64,000 bases of DNA from Spirosoma aerolatum (GTDB lineage: Bacteria; Bacteroidota; Bacteroidia; Cytophagales; Spirosomataceae): positions 6,519,501 through 6,583,500 of the forward strand of contig NZ_CP020104.1 in NCBI RefSeq assembly GCF_002056795.1. The letters run 5' to 3'. Positions 1 to 6,811 of the stretch are shown piece after piece. How positions within the stretch are numbered: the stretch's first letter is position 1; each line of letters starts with the position of its first letter. A program made the position numbers and the translations under genes. Below the pieces are notes generated by a model. The model saw only the letters and a program-made list of their open reading frames with translations, searched no databases and was not told the origin of the DNA.

Positions 1-421
1 CGGAGATATTAGTCATTGTAACGGCATAATCCGATGCATATTGACTGATCCAGTTCCAGTCTTTCTCGATGTTGGATGCATTCACAACGAGCATATACTC
101 CTGATCGCTAATCCGATAAACCAGTAAATCATCCACTACACCACCCCGACCGTTGGGCAGGTAGCTATATTGCACTTTACCGTCATACAGAATACTGGCA
201 TCATTGGCCGATACGCGCTGAATCAGATCCAGGGCACCGTCGCCTTTGAGCACAAACTCGCCCATGTGTGAGACATCGAAGATCCCGACGCCATTGCGTA
301 CGGTATTATGTTCTTCCAGATCGGAGGAATAGCGAACGGGCATTTCGTAACCCGCAAACGGTACGATTTTCGCACCTAACTGCTGATGAATATGATGGAG
401 AGGAATTTGCTTGAGCGACAT
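1..421 (-). CDS. gcvT: Aminomethyltransferase (glycine cleavage T protein), N-terminal part
   Basis: The gene runs off the left edge of the window, so only about the first 140 residues are seen. The reverse strand reads MSLKQIPLHHIHQQLGAKIV, then PFAGYEMPVRYSS, GIFDVSHMGEF and the segment YLPNGRGGVVDDLLVYR, which are typical of the N-terminal folate-binding domain of GcvT. The family moves the methylene group of the aminomethylated lipoyl H protein to tetrahydrofolate, releasing ammonia, in the cytoplasmic glycine cleavage complex. The ATG at 421 fits the usual family start. No other glycine cleavage gene is visible to the right, where the next gene encodes an unrelated TonB-domain protein. 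Confidence 0.93.
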   Translation of the reverse strand, partial: MSLKQIPLHHIHQQLGAKIVPFAGYEMPVRYSSDLEEHNTVRNGVGIFDVSHMGEFVLKGDGALDLIQRVSANDASILYDGKVQYSYLPNGRGGVVDDLLVYRISDQEYMLVVNASNIEKDWNWISQYASDYAVTMTNIS

Positions 422-488
422 GTGCGCGGAGGTTATCCGGCAAATTTACGAACAGATCACGGGTTTTACCGAAACTTCTTACGCGAAG

Positions 489-1946
489 TCAGTCTAGGTT
501 GAAATTAATCGGCAAGTAATACTTTACCTGAACCTTCTTTCCTCGTTGTATACCAGGTATCCAGCGACCACTCATTTTCTTTACAACGCGCAGAGCTTCA
601 CGGTCCAGATCGGCTCGAATGCTTTGAGTAACCACGTAGTCACACAGTGTACCATCTGTGCAAACGACAAAACTGACCACCACCTGACCACTAACCCGAT
701 CTTTTTGTGCACTGATTGGATACGACAGATTCCGGTCCAGAAATTGCTTAAGTGCTGGCATCCCCCCCGAAAATATTGGATGACGGTCCTCTAGTTCGTA
801 CAACGTAGTATCCTGCCCAGCTACACAGGATTTTCCAGTTAGTAAAACACCTTTATCATAGTTCTCTTCGTAAAAATAGGAGCCATCGGCATAAATTCCT
901 GTCCACGTACCTTGTTTAAGATAATCCTGATAATGCCCCTGCTCGACAAGCAATGTCTCACGATTTTTATTGGTATACGATTTTACGCTCCGATAATACT
1001 GTGCCCATCCAGTACCATTTCTGACTAACTGCCGCCCTGCACTATCCCAAAAAGCAGTTACTTTATCAATCTCCGACGTTTCAAGAACGTCCCCCATGAC
1101 GAGTTCCTGAACCTGCTGAATCTGCCCATTAGCATACCAGGACAAAATTACCTGTTTATCATCGCCGTAATCATGCTTTTTAGCAACAGCCCCATTCGGA
1201 TGATACGCAATTTGGGGGCCAGCTAATTTGCCAATCTTATAATTAGCTTCACTCAGCAGCTTTCCTGTAGCATCTACCGTACAGATGGAGCCATTTAATT
1301 TTAACAATGCCTGCTGATGCCCAATCGTATACGTAGGCCTACCAAACGAATCAGGCTGTTCATTTAATCTATGTACTAGTGAATCACGGGCATACTCTTC
1401 CCATTTCATATTGGCTAACTTATACAGAACAAGATCACCAGAAGGGACACCATTCGTATCCACTGGATTAACCTCTTTGAATTTCACTCGCTCATTACTA
1501 TCTGGAAGCACAATAAGGTCGGCATCCTGATAGGTGATGACTTCGCCATGTATATACCTCAAGGGCACATTAGGCTTAAATATAATGGGCATACTTACTT
1601 GCTGATGTACAACTTCCCCTCGCTTTTTAGCGGGTTTCCAGGCATTAAAGAGCTTGAATACCCGCATAGCTTCACGATCACAATCGGGTCGGAAGTTTTT
1701 CGTAATCCGCACATCCGATATATGTCCATTCGTCCCAACAACCCCGGTAAGAACAACAATACCACCCGCACCAGATACCTGTGCAGTTATAGGCTTTCTC
1801 AGATTTGCCATAAGAAAGGTATTGAACGCACCCAAGCCTCCCCGTGGCTGTGCCGCACTATCGACCTCAAAAGGTTGATAGATCATTGGTTGAGCTAGTA
1901 ATACGGATCGATAAAAAAACAGAAAGAAAAGCAGACGGTATTGCAT
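489..1946 (-). CDS. Secreted protein with two TonB-C-like domains flanking MORN-like repeats
   Basis: A protein of about 485 residues with an N-terminal hydrophobic signal segment ending near LLAQ. Residues about 30-125 form a TonB C-terminal-like domain (GGIVVLTGVVGTNGHISDV, DREAMRVFK). The middle has the YHPNG...WYANGQ pattern of MORN-like repeats. The last ~85 residues form a second TonB-C domain (FSGGMPALKQFL, VSGQVVVSFVV, PGIQRGKKVQVKYYLPINF). It lacks the Pro-rich spacer of a classical TonB, so a role in energising outer-membrane transport is uncertain. I chose the ATG at 1946 because the in-frame TTG at 1973 lies inside the -7 box of the promoter. It is a paralogue of the gene at 2647-4101, with the same domain order. 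Confidence 0.85.
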   Translation of the reverse strand: MQYRLLFFLFFYRSVLLAQPMIYQPFEVDSAAQPRGGLGAFNTFLMANLRKPITAQVSGAGGIVVLTGVVGTNGHISDVRITKNFRPDCDREAMRVFKLFNAWKPAKKRGEVVHQQVSMPIIFKPNVPLRYIHGEVITYQDADLIVLPDSNERVKFKEVNPVDTNGVPSGDLVLYKLANMKWEEYARDSLVHRLNEQPDSFGRPTYTIGHQQALLKLNGSICTVDATGKLLSEANYKIGKLAGPQIAYHPNGAVAKKHDYGDDKQVILSWYANGQIQQVQELVMGDVLETSEIDKVTAFWDSAGRQLVRNGTGWAQYYRSVKSYTNKNRETLLVEQGHYQDYLKQGTWTGIYADGSYFYEENYDKGVLLTGKSCVAGQDTTLYELEDRHPIFSGGMPALKQFLDRNLSYPISAQKDRVSGQVVVSFVVCTDGTLCDYVVTQSIRADLDREALRVVKKMSGRWIPGIQRGKKVQVKYYLPINFNLD

Positions 1947-1970
1947 AAACAAAAACAGGATAAGTATACG

Positions 1971-2015
1971 CAAAGTATATAATTACCACTTTACCGCCAA
2001 ACTTTCCTTCATGTG
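1971..2015 (-). promoter_or_regulatory. Bacteroidota-type promoter of the first TonB/MORN gene
   Basis: On the reverse strand a TTTG (1998-2001) is followed after 18 bases by TATACTTTG (1971-1979). This is close to the Bacteroidota sigma-ABfr pattern TTTG-N19-TAnnTTTG. The TTTG sits at the end of the 19-mer CACATGAAGGAAAGTTTGG (1997-2015), which is repeated exactly upstream of the paralogue. Transcription should start near 1965, 20 bases before the ATG. Confidence 0.6.
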
Positions 2016-2085
2016 TCTCTATCAGATCCTAGCCTACAGGTTACCCTTTCTCGGCATAACTAACTAGTATGCTCTATACATAGAA

Positions 2086-2116
2086 TCGCCCGACCTTTAC
2101 CTGAAAGACCGGGCGA
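2086..2116 (-). terminator. Hairpin after the HPF-type gene
   Basis: Two 13-base arms (2086-2098 and 2104-2116, 11 of 13 paired) around a 5-base loop, GC-rich at the base, 20 bases beyond the stop of the minus-strand gene at 2136. There is no long T run, so it may be a weak terminator or an RNA-stabilising hairpin. Confidence 0.55.
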
Positions 2117-2135
2117 TAACTTATAATTCATCAAA

Positions 2136-2507
2136 TCAGACTAAACTAGCCGGGTCGATTTCGTCGAGATTAGCCCGGTTGGCATTCGTATGGTTACCGA
2201 AGCGTTTCTCCAGTTGACGTTGTAATTTCCCAACTACGCTGTGGATCAACGCATACCAGTTATCGCCCGATTCGTCAGCATATACATCATTGCCGGGCAC
2301 ACCATATTTAATACCCACATGCTTCTCGTTGCTTCGCTGGTTAGGTTCCACTTTTAAATACACATCGGCCGTAATAACATCGCCCTTGTAGAATCGCTGA
2401 AGTTTCGACAGCGCATCCAGTACCGAAACCCGGAGATCGTCGGTTAATGTAAATCCTACGGCCTCAATATCCAGTCGTACATTATCTAAACTCTGGTCTT
2501 GTTGCAT
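2136..2507 (-). CDS. Short HPF/RaiA-family ribosome-associated protein
   Basis: 123 residues with the S30AE pattern: an opening beta strand (NVRLDIEAVGFTLTDDLR), a helix ending LSKLQRFY, a strand with TADVYLKVEP, NEKHVGIKYGVPGNDVYADE, and a helix VVGKLQRQLEKRF. Members bind the 30S A/P-site region in slow growth or stasis and prevent translation. The length fits the short HPF class, which lacks the C-terminal dimerising domain of long HPF. It lies alone between the two TonB/MORN paralogues, in the same orientation, with its own downstream hairpin. Confidence 0.85.
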   Translation of the reverse strand: MQQDQSLDNVRLDIEAVGFTLTDDLRVSVLDALSKLQRFYKGDVITADVYLKVEPNQRSNEKHVGIKYGVPGNDVYADESGDNWYALIHSVVGKLQRQLEKRFGNHTNANRANLDEIDPASLV

Positions 2508-2646
2508 AACTTGCTTCGTTTACGTTGAGTAATCTGTTGGGTAAATACCAACGCTTTTTTTATAAATCCCAGCGCCTGTATTTTGTTTTAAATCCAACTA
2601 GTTTACCAGAGTCAGTGGAGTAGGTCCTTTGTGGTAATACCCTGAC

Positions 2647-4101
2647 TTACTGAAGCGAAAAATTGATTGGCAGGTTGTATTTTACTTTAATGTTTTGCCC
2701 ACGCTGTGCTCCTGGTACCCAACGACCACTCGATGCTTTTACCACGCGAACGGCCTCTTCATCGGTTCCGAAGCCAATACCTTTCAGCACCTCAACGTCT
2801 TCTACCTCCCCCTCCTTATTGATGACAAAGCTGATAAATACCCGTCCCTGCACTTTGGCTCGCTGGGCAGCGGGCGGGTAATGTAGGTTTTGACTCAAAA
2901 ATTGCCCAAGTGCAGGCATACCACCTCTAAATTCAGGCAATTGCTCAGGAACGGAATACTGTACCGTATCTTTTCCAATCGTTCGGGCCTTTCCTTTCTG
3001 ACAAATCCCTTTGTCATAGATTTCCTCATAGAAATAAGAGCCATCGGCATAACGCCCTATCCAGACGCCCTGTTTCAGTCGGTTCTGATAAGTCCCCTGT
3101 TCAATAAACGATGTCTGTTTGGTCGTGTCGGCGTAAGAACGAACGGTTTCTCTGAATACAGCCAATCCGTTACCGTCTCTAACCTGTTGATTCCCTGTAC
3201 TATCCCAATAGGCTGACAAGCGCTCTGGATTCCTGGTACCCAGTGGTGCAGAACTATCAATTTCCCGTACCAGTTTAATTTGTCCAGTTGTATACCAGGC
3301 CGTTATCATTCGTTTGGTATCGGCTTCGTCACTCTTTTCAGCCACCAGGCCATTGGGATAATACGTGATGCGGGGCCCTTTTGGTCGCCCGTGCTCGTAA
3401 TACGTCTGTTCAAGAAGTCGCCCATCGCTGGTCAGGCTAAAGGTCATCCCCTGCCATAAGCGCTCAGCATCCTGATAACCAATTCGATATGTCCGCTGCT
3501 TCAACTTGCTCCCCGACTCGTATTTCTCACGGACAAAGGGCAATCGACGTTCTACTTTCCAGCTCTTTCCCCTTAGTCTGTAAAGCACTATATCGTCAGA
3601 AGGCAAACCGTTTGTATCGAGCGGGATAACCTGTCGAAAAGCCGCCTGTGTGCTATCGGTTATAAGCTTATCGGCATTATCGAAATAACTGATGCGATTA
3701 CCGCTAATATATGTAAACGGCTCATTCGCCTTGAATACGATGGGCATATTAACGATCTGCCGAACGGGCTTACCACCTTTACTGGCTGGTTTCCAGGCTT
3801 TAAACAGGCTAAGTACCCGTATAGCTTCCCGGTCACAATCAGGTCGAAGGCTTGTTAAGACTTTTATATCCGACACGCTACCGTCAGTTTCAACAACGCC
3901 TGTCAGCATAACCCGGCCACCAATACCGAGCGCTTCGGCCTGTATGGGTTTACGCAGATTGGTCTGTAGGAAGACATTAAAATAAGCCTGCCCACCCCGA
4001 GGTTCGGCTACCGAATCGACTTCGAATAATTGATAAGGCGTTTGCTGGGCAAACAGCAGCGAAGAACAACCAATCAGAAAGAACAGGGCCAGATAACGCA
4101 T
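2647..4101 (-). CDS. Secreted protein with two TonB-C-like domains flanking MORN-like repeats (paralogue)
   Basis: 484 residues with a signal peptide (MRYLALFFLIGCSSLLFAQQ), a TonB-C-like domain at about 30-120 (GGRVMLTGVVETDGSV, DREAIRVLSLFKAWKPA), MORN-like repeats in the middle (TYYPNGLVAEK, AWYTTGQIKLV, GRYADGSYFYEE) and a terminal TonB-C domain (EFRGGMPALGQFLSQNLHYP, VQGRVFISFVINKEGEVEDV). The ATG at 4101 is 18 bases from the expected transcription start. It shares domain order and much sequence with the gene at 489-1946. A partner is unknown. The pair may act in envelope sensing or as non-canonical energy transducers. Confidence 0.85.
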   Translation of the reverse strand: MRYLALFFLIGCSSLLFAQQTPYQLFEVDSVAEPRGGQAYFNVFLQTNLRKPIQAEALGIGGRVMLTGVVETDGSVSDIKVLTSLRPDCDREAIRVLSLFKAWKPASKGGKPVRQIVNMPIVFKANEPFTYISGNRISYFDNADKLITDSTQAAFRQVIPLDTNGLPSDDIVLYRLRGKSWKVERRLPFVREKYESGSKLKQRTYRIGYQDAERLWQGMTFSLTSDGRLLEQTYYEHGRPKGPRITYYPNGLVAEKSDEADTKRMITAWYTTGQIKLVREIDSSAPLGTRNPERLSAYWDSTGNQQVRDGNGLAVFRETVRSYADTTKQTSFIEQGTYQNRLKQGVWIGRYADGSYFYEEIYDKGICQKGKARTIGKDTVQYSVPEQLPEFRGGMPALGQFLSQNLHYPPAAQRAKVQGRVFISFVINKEGEVEDVEVLKGIGFGTDEEAVRVVKASSGRWVPGAQRGQNIKVKYNLPINFSLQ

Positions 4102-4125
4102 AAAAAGATGTGGTTATGATATGTG

Positions 4126-4170
4126 CAAACTATACAATCGGCACATTTTCACCAAACTTTCCTTCATGTG
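4126..4170 (-). promoter_or_regulatory. Promoter of the second TonB/MORN gene
   Basis: Reverse strand: TTTG (4153-4156), 18 bases, TATAGTTTG (4126-4134). The upstream 19-mer CACATGAAGGAAAGTTTGG (4152-4170) is identical to the one at 1997-2015, with the same 18-base spacing, while the spacer itself has diverged. Confidence 0.6.
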
Positions 4171-4218
4171 ATTACAGCAACATACGTCCGATCGACAGGT
4201 GCTCCACTTCAGTTATGA

Positions 4219-6003
4219 TTATTTTTTAATCAGGTTCATCAACTGATTAATTTGCGCCTGCTGTTTCTCGATGAGTTTTTCTAATTGCTGAGTCTTTTTA
4301 TCCTGCTGAATACTATACAGTGTCAACTCTTCGACCTTCTGAAGCAGTAGCGCATTCATCTTCACCAGATCAACACCTTTAGCAGCTGCCTCCTCGGCAG
4401 AGGGTACGTCGGCCAGGTGTCCATTCTGCTGGATGTAGGCTTCGACAGCCGAAAGGGGCTGGAGCGAGTAGCCCGGACTAAACACCTTGTCGCTCCACTG
4501 AGACGGATCCTGAATGCGGAGTTGATAACGGGCCTTGACGACATTACCCTGACCATCGACTGACAGAAACTGATCGGTCTGGGCACTGGCCGGACTCGCA
4601 TCGGTCAGGTTCGTTAAGCGCAAACCACTTTTGTCGACAGATTCGCTGACAACTTCTAACCGGGCCGTGGGTGCTGAGGTACCGATGCCTACGTTAACCT
4701 CGTTGCCCAGGATCATGGCGTTGCTGACAGCTACCCGGCTGTTAGAACCAATGGCGATGGCATTTTGGAGTCCATCATCGGCTTGGGAGTTGTAGCCAAT
4801 AATTACATTGTCATTTCCGTCTGTAATAGTTGTTCCTGACGAAGGGCCGATTATGATATTATTTGTCCCTGATGTGTTATAAAATCCAGCTTTGCTTCCT
4901 ACAAATACATTGTTTGAGCTGTTTATGTTGTAGCCAGCAGAATCACCTATTGCCACATTGTTATGACCAGTTTTATTACGAATACCACTCATTACCCCTA
5001 TAAGAATATTACTATACCCAATTGTATTTCCGTTACCAGCTAAATGGCCAGAAAAAATATTATTACTTCCGGTAGTGTTGTAATAACCAGCGTATGCTCC
5101 TGAAAAGATATTGCCATTGCCCGATGAGTTGGACGAGCCTGTATAAGGGCCTAAAAAAACATTGAACTGCCCACTATTATTGTTTGGCCCAGAAATAAAC
5201 CCAATGAATACATTATGATCTCCCTTTACATTATTAGACCCTGCCCCTGTTCCAACAAAAATATTATTATATCCTGTTGTATTTTGTGCACCAGCACTAC
5301 TACCTAAGAAAATATTATCACTACCAGTAGTATTACTTTTTCCGGAATTATAACCTATAAAATTATTACTGCTACCAGATGTACTACTATTGCCTGAATA
5401 TGACCCTAAAAATACATTGTTGACGCCAGTCGAATATTTCCCTGCTTCATAACCGGCAAACAAGTTGTCGGAACCAAGTACATTACTATAACCTGTATAG
5501 TAGCCTAGGTATGTATTGCGAGGTCCTGTTTGATTGCTAAAGCCAGCCCATGTACCGACAAATACGTTACTATATGCCGTTGTGTTGTTAATACCTGCTG
5601 CATTTCCCACAAATACATTTGAACCTCCAGTCGTATTGGATTGCCCAGCCTGGCTGCCAATTATGGTATTGGATGACCCCTCTGTATTATTCTGGCCTGT
5701 TTGGTAGCCAACAAATGTATTATACCAGCCGTTTGAGGCCATAGCCTGCCCAACTCGAAGCCCTATTAGAACATTATAGGCTCCAAGTGATGTAGAATTT
5801 GGGGCACCAATAAAGTTAGTCTGCCCCTGTACAGAAACAGACATGATGATACTTAGGAAAGTAAACAGGTAATTCAGGCCCAGGAAAGGATTGGATGCCG
5901 TCAACAAGGATCGGCCTAAACAAATTATTTTACTAAGGCTGAAGAAGTTGTTTCGTTTGAATAGTTGTTCAATAGAGGTGAAGGATAAGTATCGATAACG
6001 CAT
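4219..6003 (-). CDS. Surface repeat protein: ~20 copies of a 17-residue N/G-rich repeat plus C-terminal coiled coil
   Basis: 594 residues. A signal-like hydrophobic segment (LNYLFTFLSIIMSVSVQGQ) lies about 45-65 residues in. About 20 repeats follow with the consensus G-x-x-N-x-F-x-G-x-x-A/S-G-x-x-N-x-T (for example GSDNIFLGSSAGAQNTT), resembling a beta-roll like the YadA head but with a 17-residue rather than 14-residue period. Then come a VGIGTSAPTARLEV linker, a conserved Bacteroidota tail (FSPGYSLQPLSAVEAYIQQN) and a terminal coiled coil from about 560 on. The coiled coil suggests a trimer with a beta-roll shaft; adhesion is inference. I chose the ATG at 6003 because the TTG at 6030 falls in the -7 box. 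Confidence 0.8.
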   Translation of the reverse strand: MRYRYLSFTSIEQLFKRNNFFSLSKIICLGRSLLTASNPFLGLNYLFTFLSIIMSVSVQGQTNFIGAPNSTSLGAYNVLIGLRVGQAMASNGWYNTFVGYQTGQNNTEGSSNTIIGSQAGQSNTTGGSNVFVGNAAGINNTTAYSNVFVGTWAGFSNQTGPRNTYLGYYTGYSNVLGSDNLFAGYEAGKYSTGVNNVFLGSYSGNSSTSGSSNNFIGYNSGKSNTTGSDNIFLGSSAGAQNTTGYNNIFVGTGAGSNNVKGDHNVFIGFISGPNNNSGQFNVFLGPYTGSSNSSGNGNIFSGAYAGYYNTTGSNNIFSGHLAGNGNTIGYSNILIGVMSGIRNKTGHNNVAIGDSAGYNINSSNNVFVGSKAGFYNTSGTNNIIIGPSSGTTITDGNDNVIIGYNSQADDGLQNAIAIGSNSRVAVSNAMILGNEVNVGIGTSAPTARLEVVSESVDKSGLRLTNLTDASPASAQTDQFLSVDGQGNVVKARYQLRIQDPSQWSDKVFSPGYSLQPLSAVEAYIQQNGHLADVPSAEEAAAKGVDLVKMNALLLQKVEELTLYSIQQDKKTQQLEKLIEKQQAQINQLMNLIKK

Positions 6004-6027
6004 ATAAGAAACTAGTTTAAGTAGACG

Positions 6028-6057
6028 CAAAGTAGAAAAATACTACTTTAAACCAAA
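6028..6057 (-). promoter_or_regulatory. Promoter of the repeat protein gene
   Basis: Reverse strand: TTTG (6054-6057), 17 bases, TCTACTTTG (6028-6036) followed by CG, much like the TonB/MORN promoters. The expected start of transcription is 15-20 bases before the ATG at 6003. Confidence 0.5.
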
Positions 6058-6074
6058 AATATTTCTGCGTTTCT

Positions 6075-6716
6075 TTATAACAACATACGTCCGATCGACA
6101 GCCGTTCAATGCCAGCAGCAGTCAGCGCTTCCAATTGACTTTCTGTGGCCCCATCAGCCACTACTTTAACCCCCACCGTCTGGGGTATTTCCCGACGAAA
6201 CTGCAACGCCGACTCCAGAGAAAAGTCGGTTTGAAGGGCGCCCGTTGCGTTTTTAATAAAGTCGGCACCCGAGTCGGCCGCGAGTTTGATCATGTTCCGA
6301 CGTTGCTCTGTATCCAGCAAGGTCGATTCCAAAATAGCGGTAAAAAATTTCTCCTGTGCGTGAACTATAGCCACAAGCTTGGCCAGTTCAATTTTGAGCC
6401 AGACCGACGTGGGTGAAAATAAAGCCGAGGTATTCAAAACCACTTCAATCTCATTGACCCCGTCCTTCAACGCCCAGTCAATTTCGGTTTGCTTGGCTTC
6501 GGTGCGCTGGTACCCAAACGGATAGCCAATCACCGTCGATAAAATAGCCGGGTGATCGTCGCCCAGTTCCCGACGGAACTTTTTGACCCAAAAAGGCGCA
6601 ACCGTCATCCCTGCCATCCCCAACTGAATCACCTCATCGAGCACGTCATATTGCTCGTTGATCGTTACCCCAGGATGCAGCAGCGTCCGCTCGATATACG
6701 GAAAAAGGTGATTCAT
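6075..6716 (-). CDS. deoC: Deoxyribose-phosphate aldolase family protein
   Basis: 213 residues with the class I aldolase pattern of DeoC: the Schiff-base lysine in GADFIKNATG (about residue 155) and the second lysine in VGVKVVADGAT (about 184). The family cleaves 2-deoxyribose 5-phosphate to glyceraldehyde 3-phosphate and acetaldehyde in deoxynucleoside breakdown. The catalytic Asp that sits in an E-V-D-V/M-V context in E. coli DeoC is Glu here (NEIEVVLN), and the phosphate-binding C-terminus is divergent (LSIGRMLL). Function is therefore likely but not certain. It lies downstream of the RluB-like gene, separated by a perfect 35-bp hairpin. Confidence 0.8.
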   Translation of the reverse strand: MNHLFPYIERTLLHPGVTINEQYDVLDEVIQLGMAGMTVAPFWVKKFRRELGDDHPAILSTVIGYPFGYQRTEAKQTEIDWALKDGVNEIEVVLNTSALFSPTSVWLKIELAKLVAIVHAQEKFFTAILESTLLDTEQRRNMIKLAADSGADFIKNATGALQTDFSLESALQFRREIPQTVGVKVVADGATESQLEALTAAGIERLSIGRMLL

Positions 6717-6725
6717 AGGATTGTA

Positions 6726-6811
6726 AAAGAGCGAAAGAGTGAATGGGTGAAAGAGCGAAAAAAGTTTGCGTCAGCATTTCGCTCTTTCACCCATTCACTC
6801 TTTCGCTCTTT
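6726..6811. repeat. Perfect 35-bp inverted repeat built of 8-mers
   Basis: Arms at 6726-6760 and 6777-6811 are exact reverse complements around a 16-base loop. Each arm is a degenerate 8-bp tandem array: AAAGAGCG, AAAGAGTG, AATGGGTG, AAAGAGCG. The right arm overlaps the TAA (6810-6812) of the RluB-like gene, and the left arm ends 10 bases before the deoC start codon. It could terminate transcription or mark an RNA processing point. The tandem structure inside a perfect palindrome is unusual for a plain terminator. Confidence 0.9.

Noticed and set aside
4750-5800. Periodic DNA with a possible CRISPR-like look
   Set aside because: The period is 51 bases in frame and the units vary at most positions. 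They encode the 17-residue protein repeats, with no constant repeat and unique spacers.
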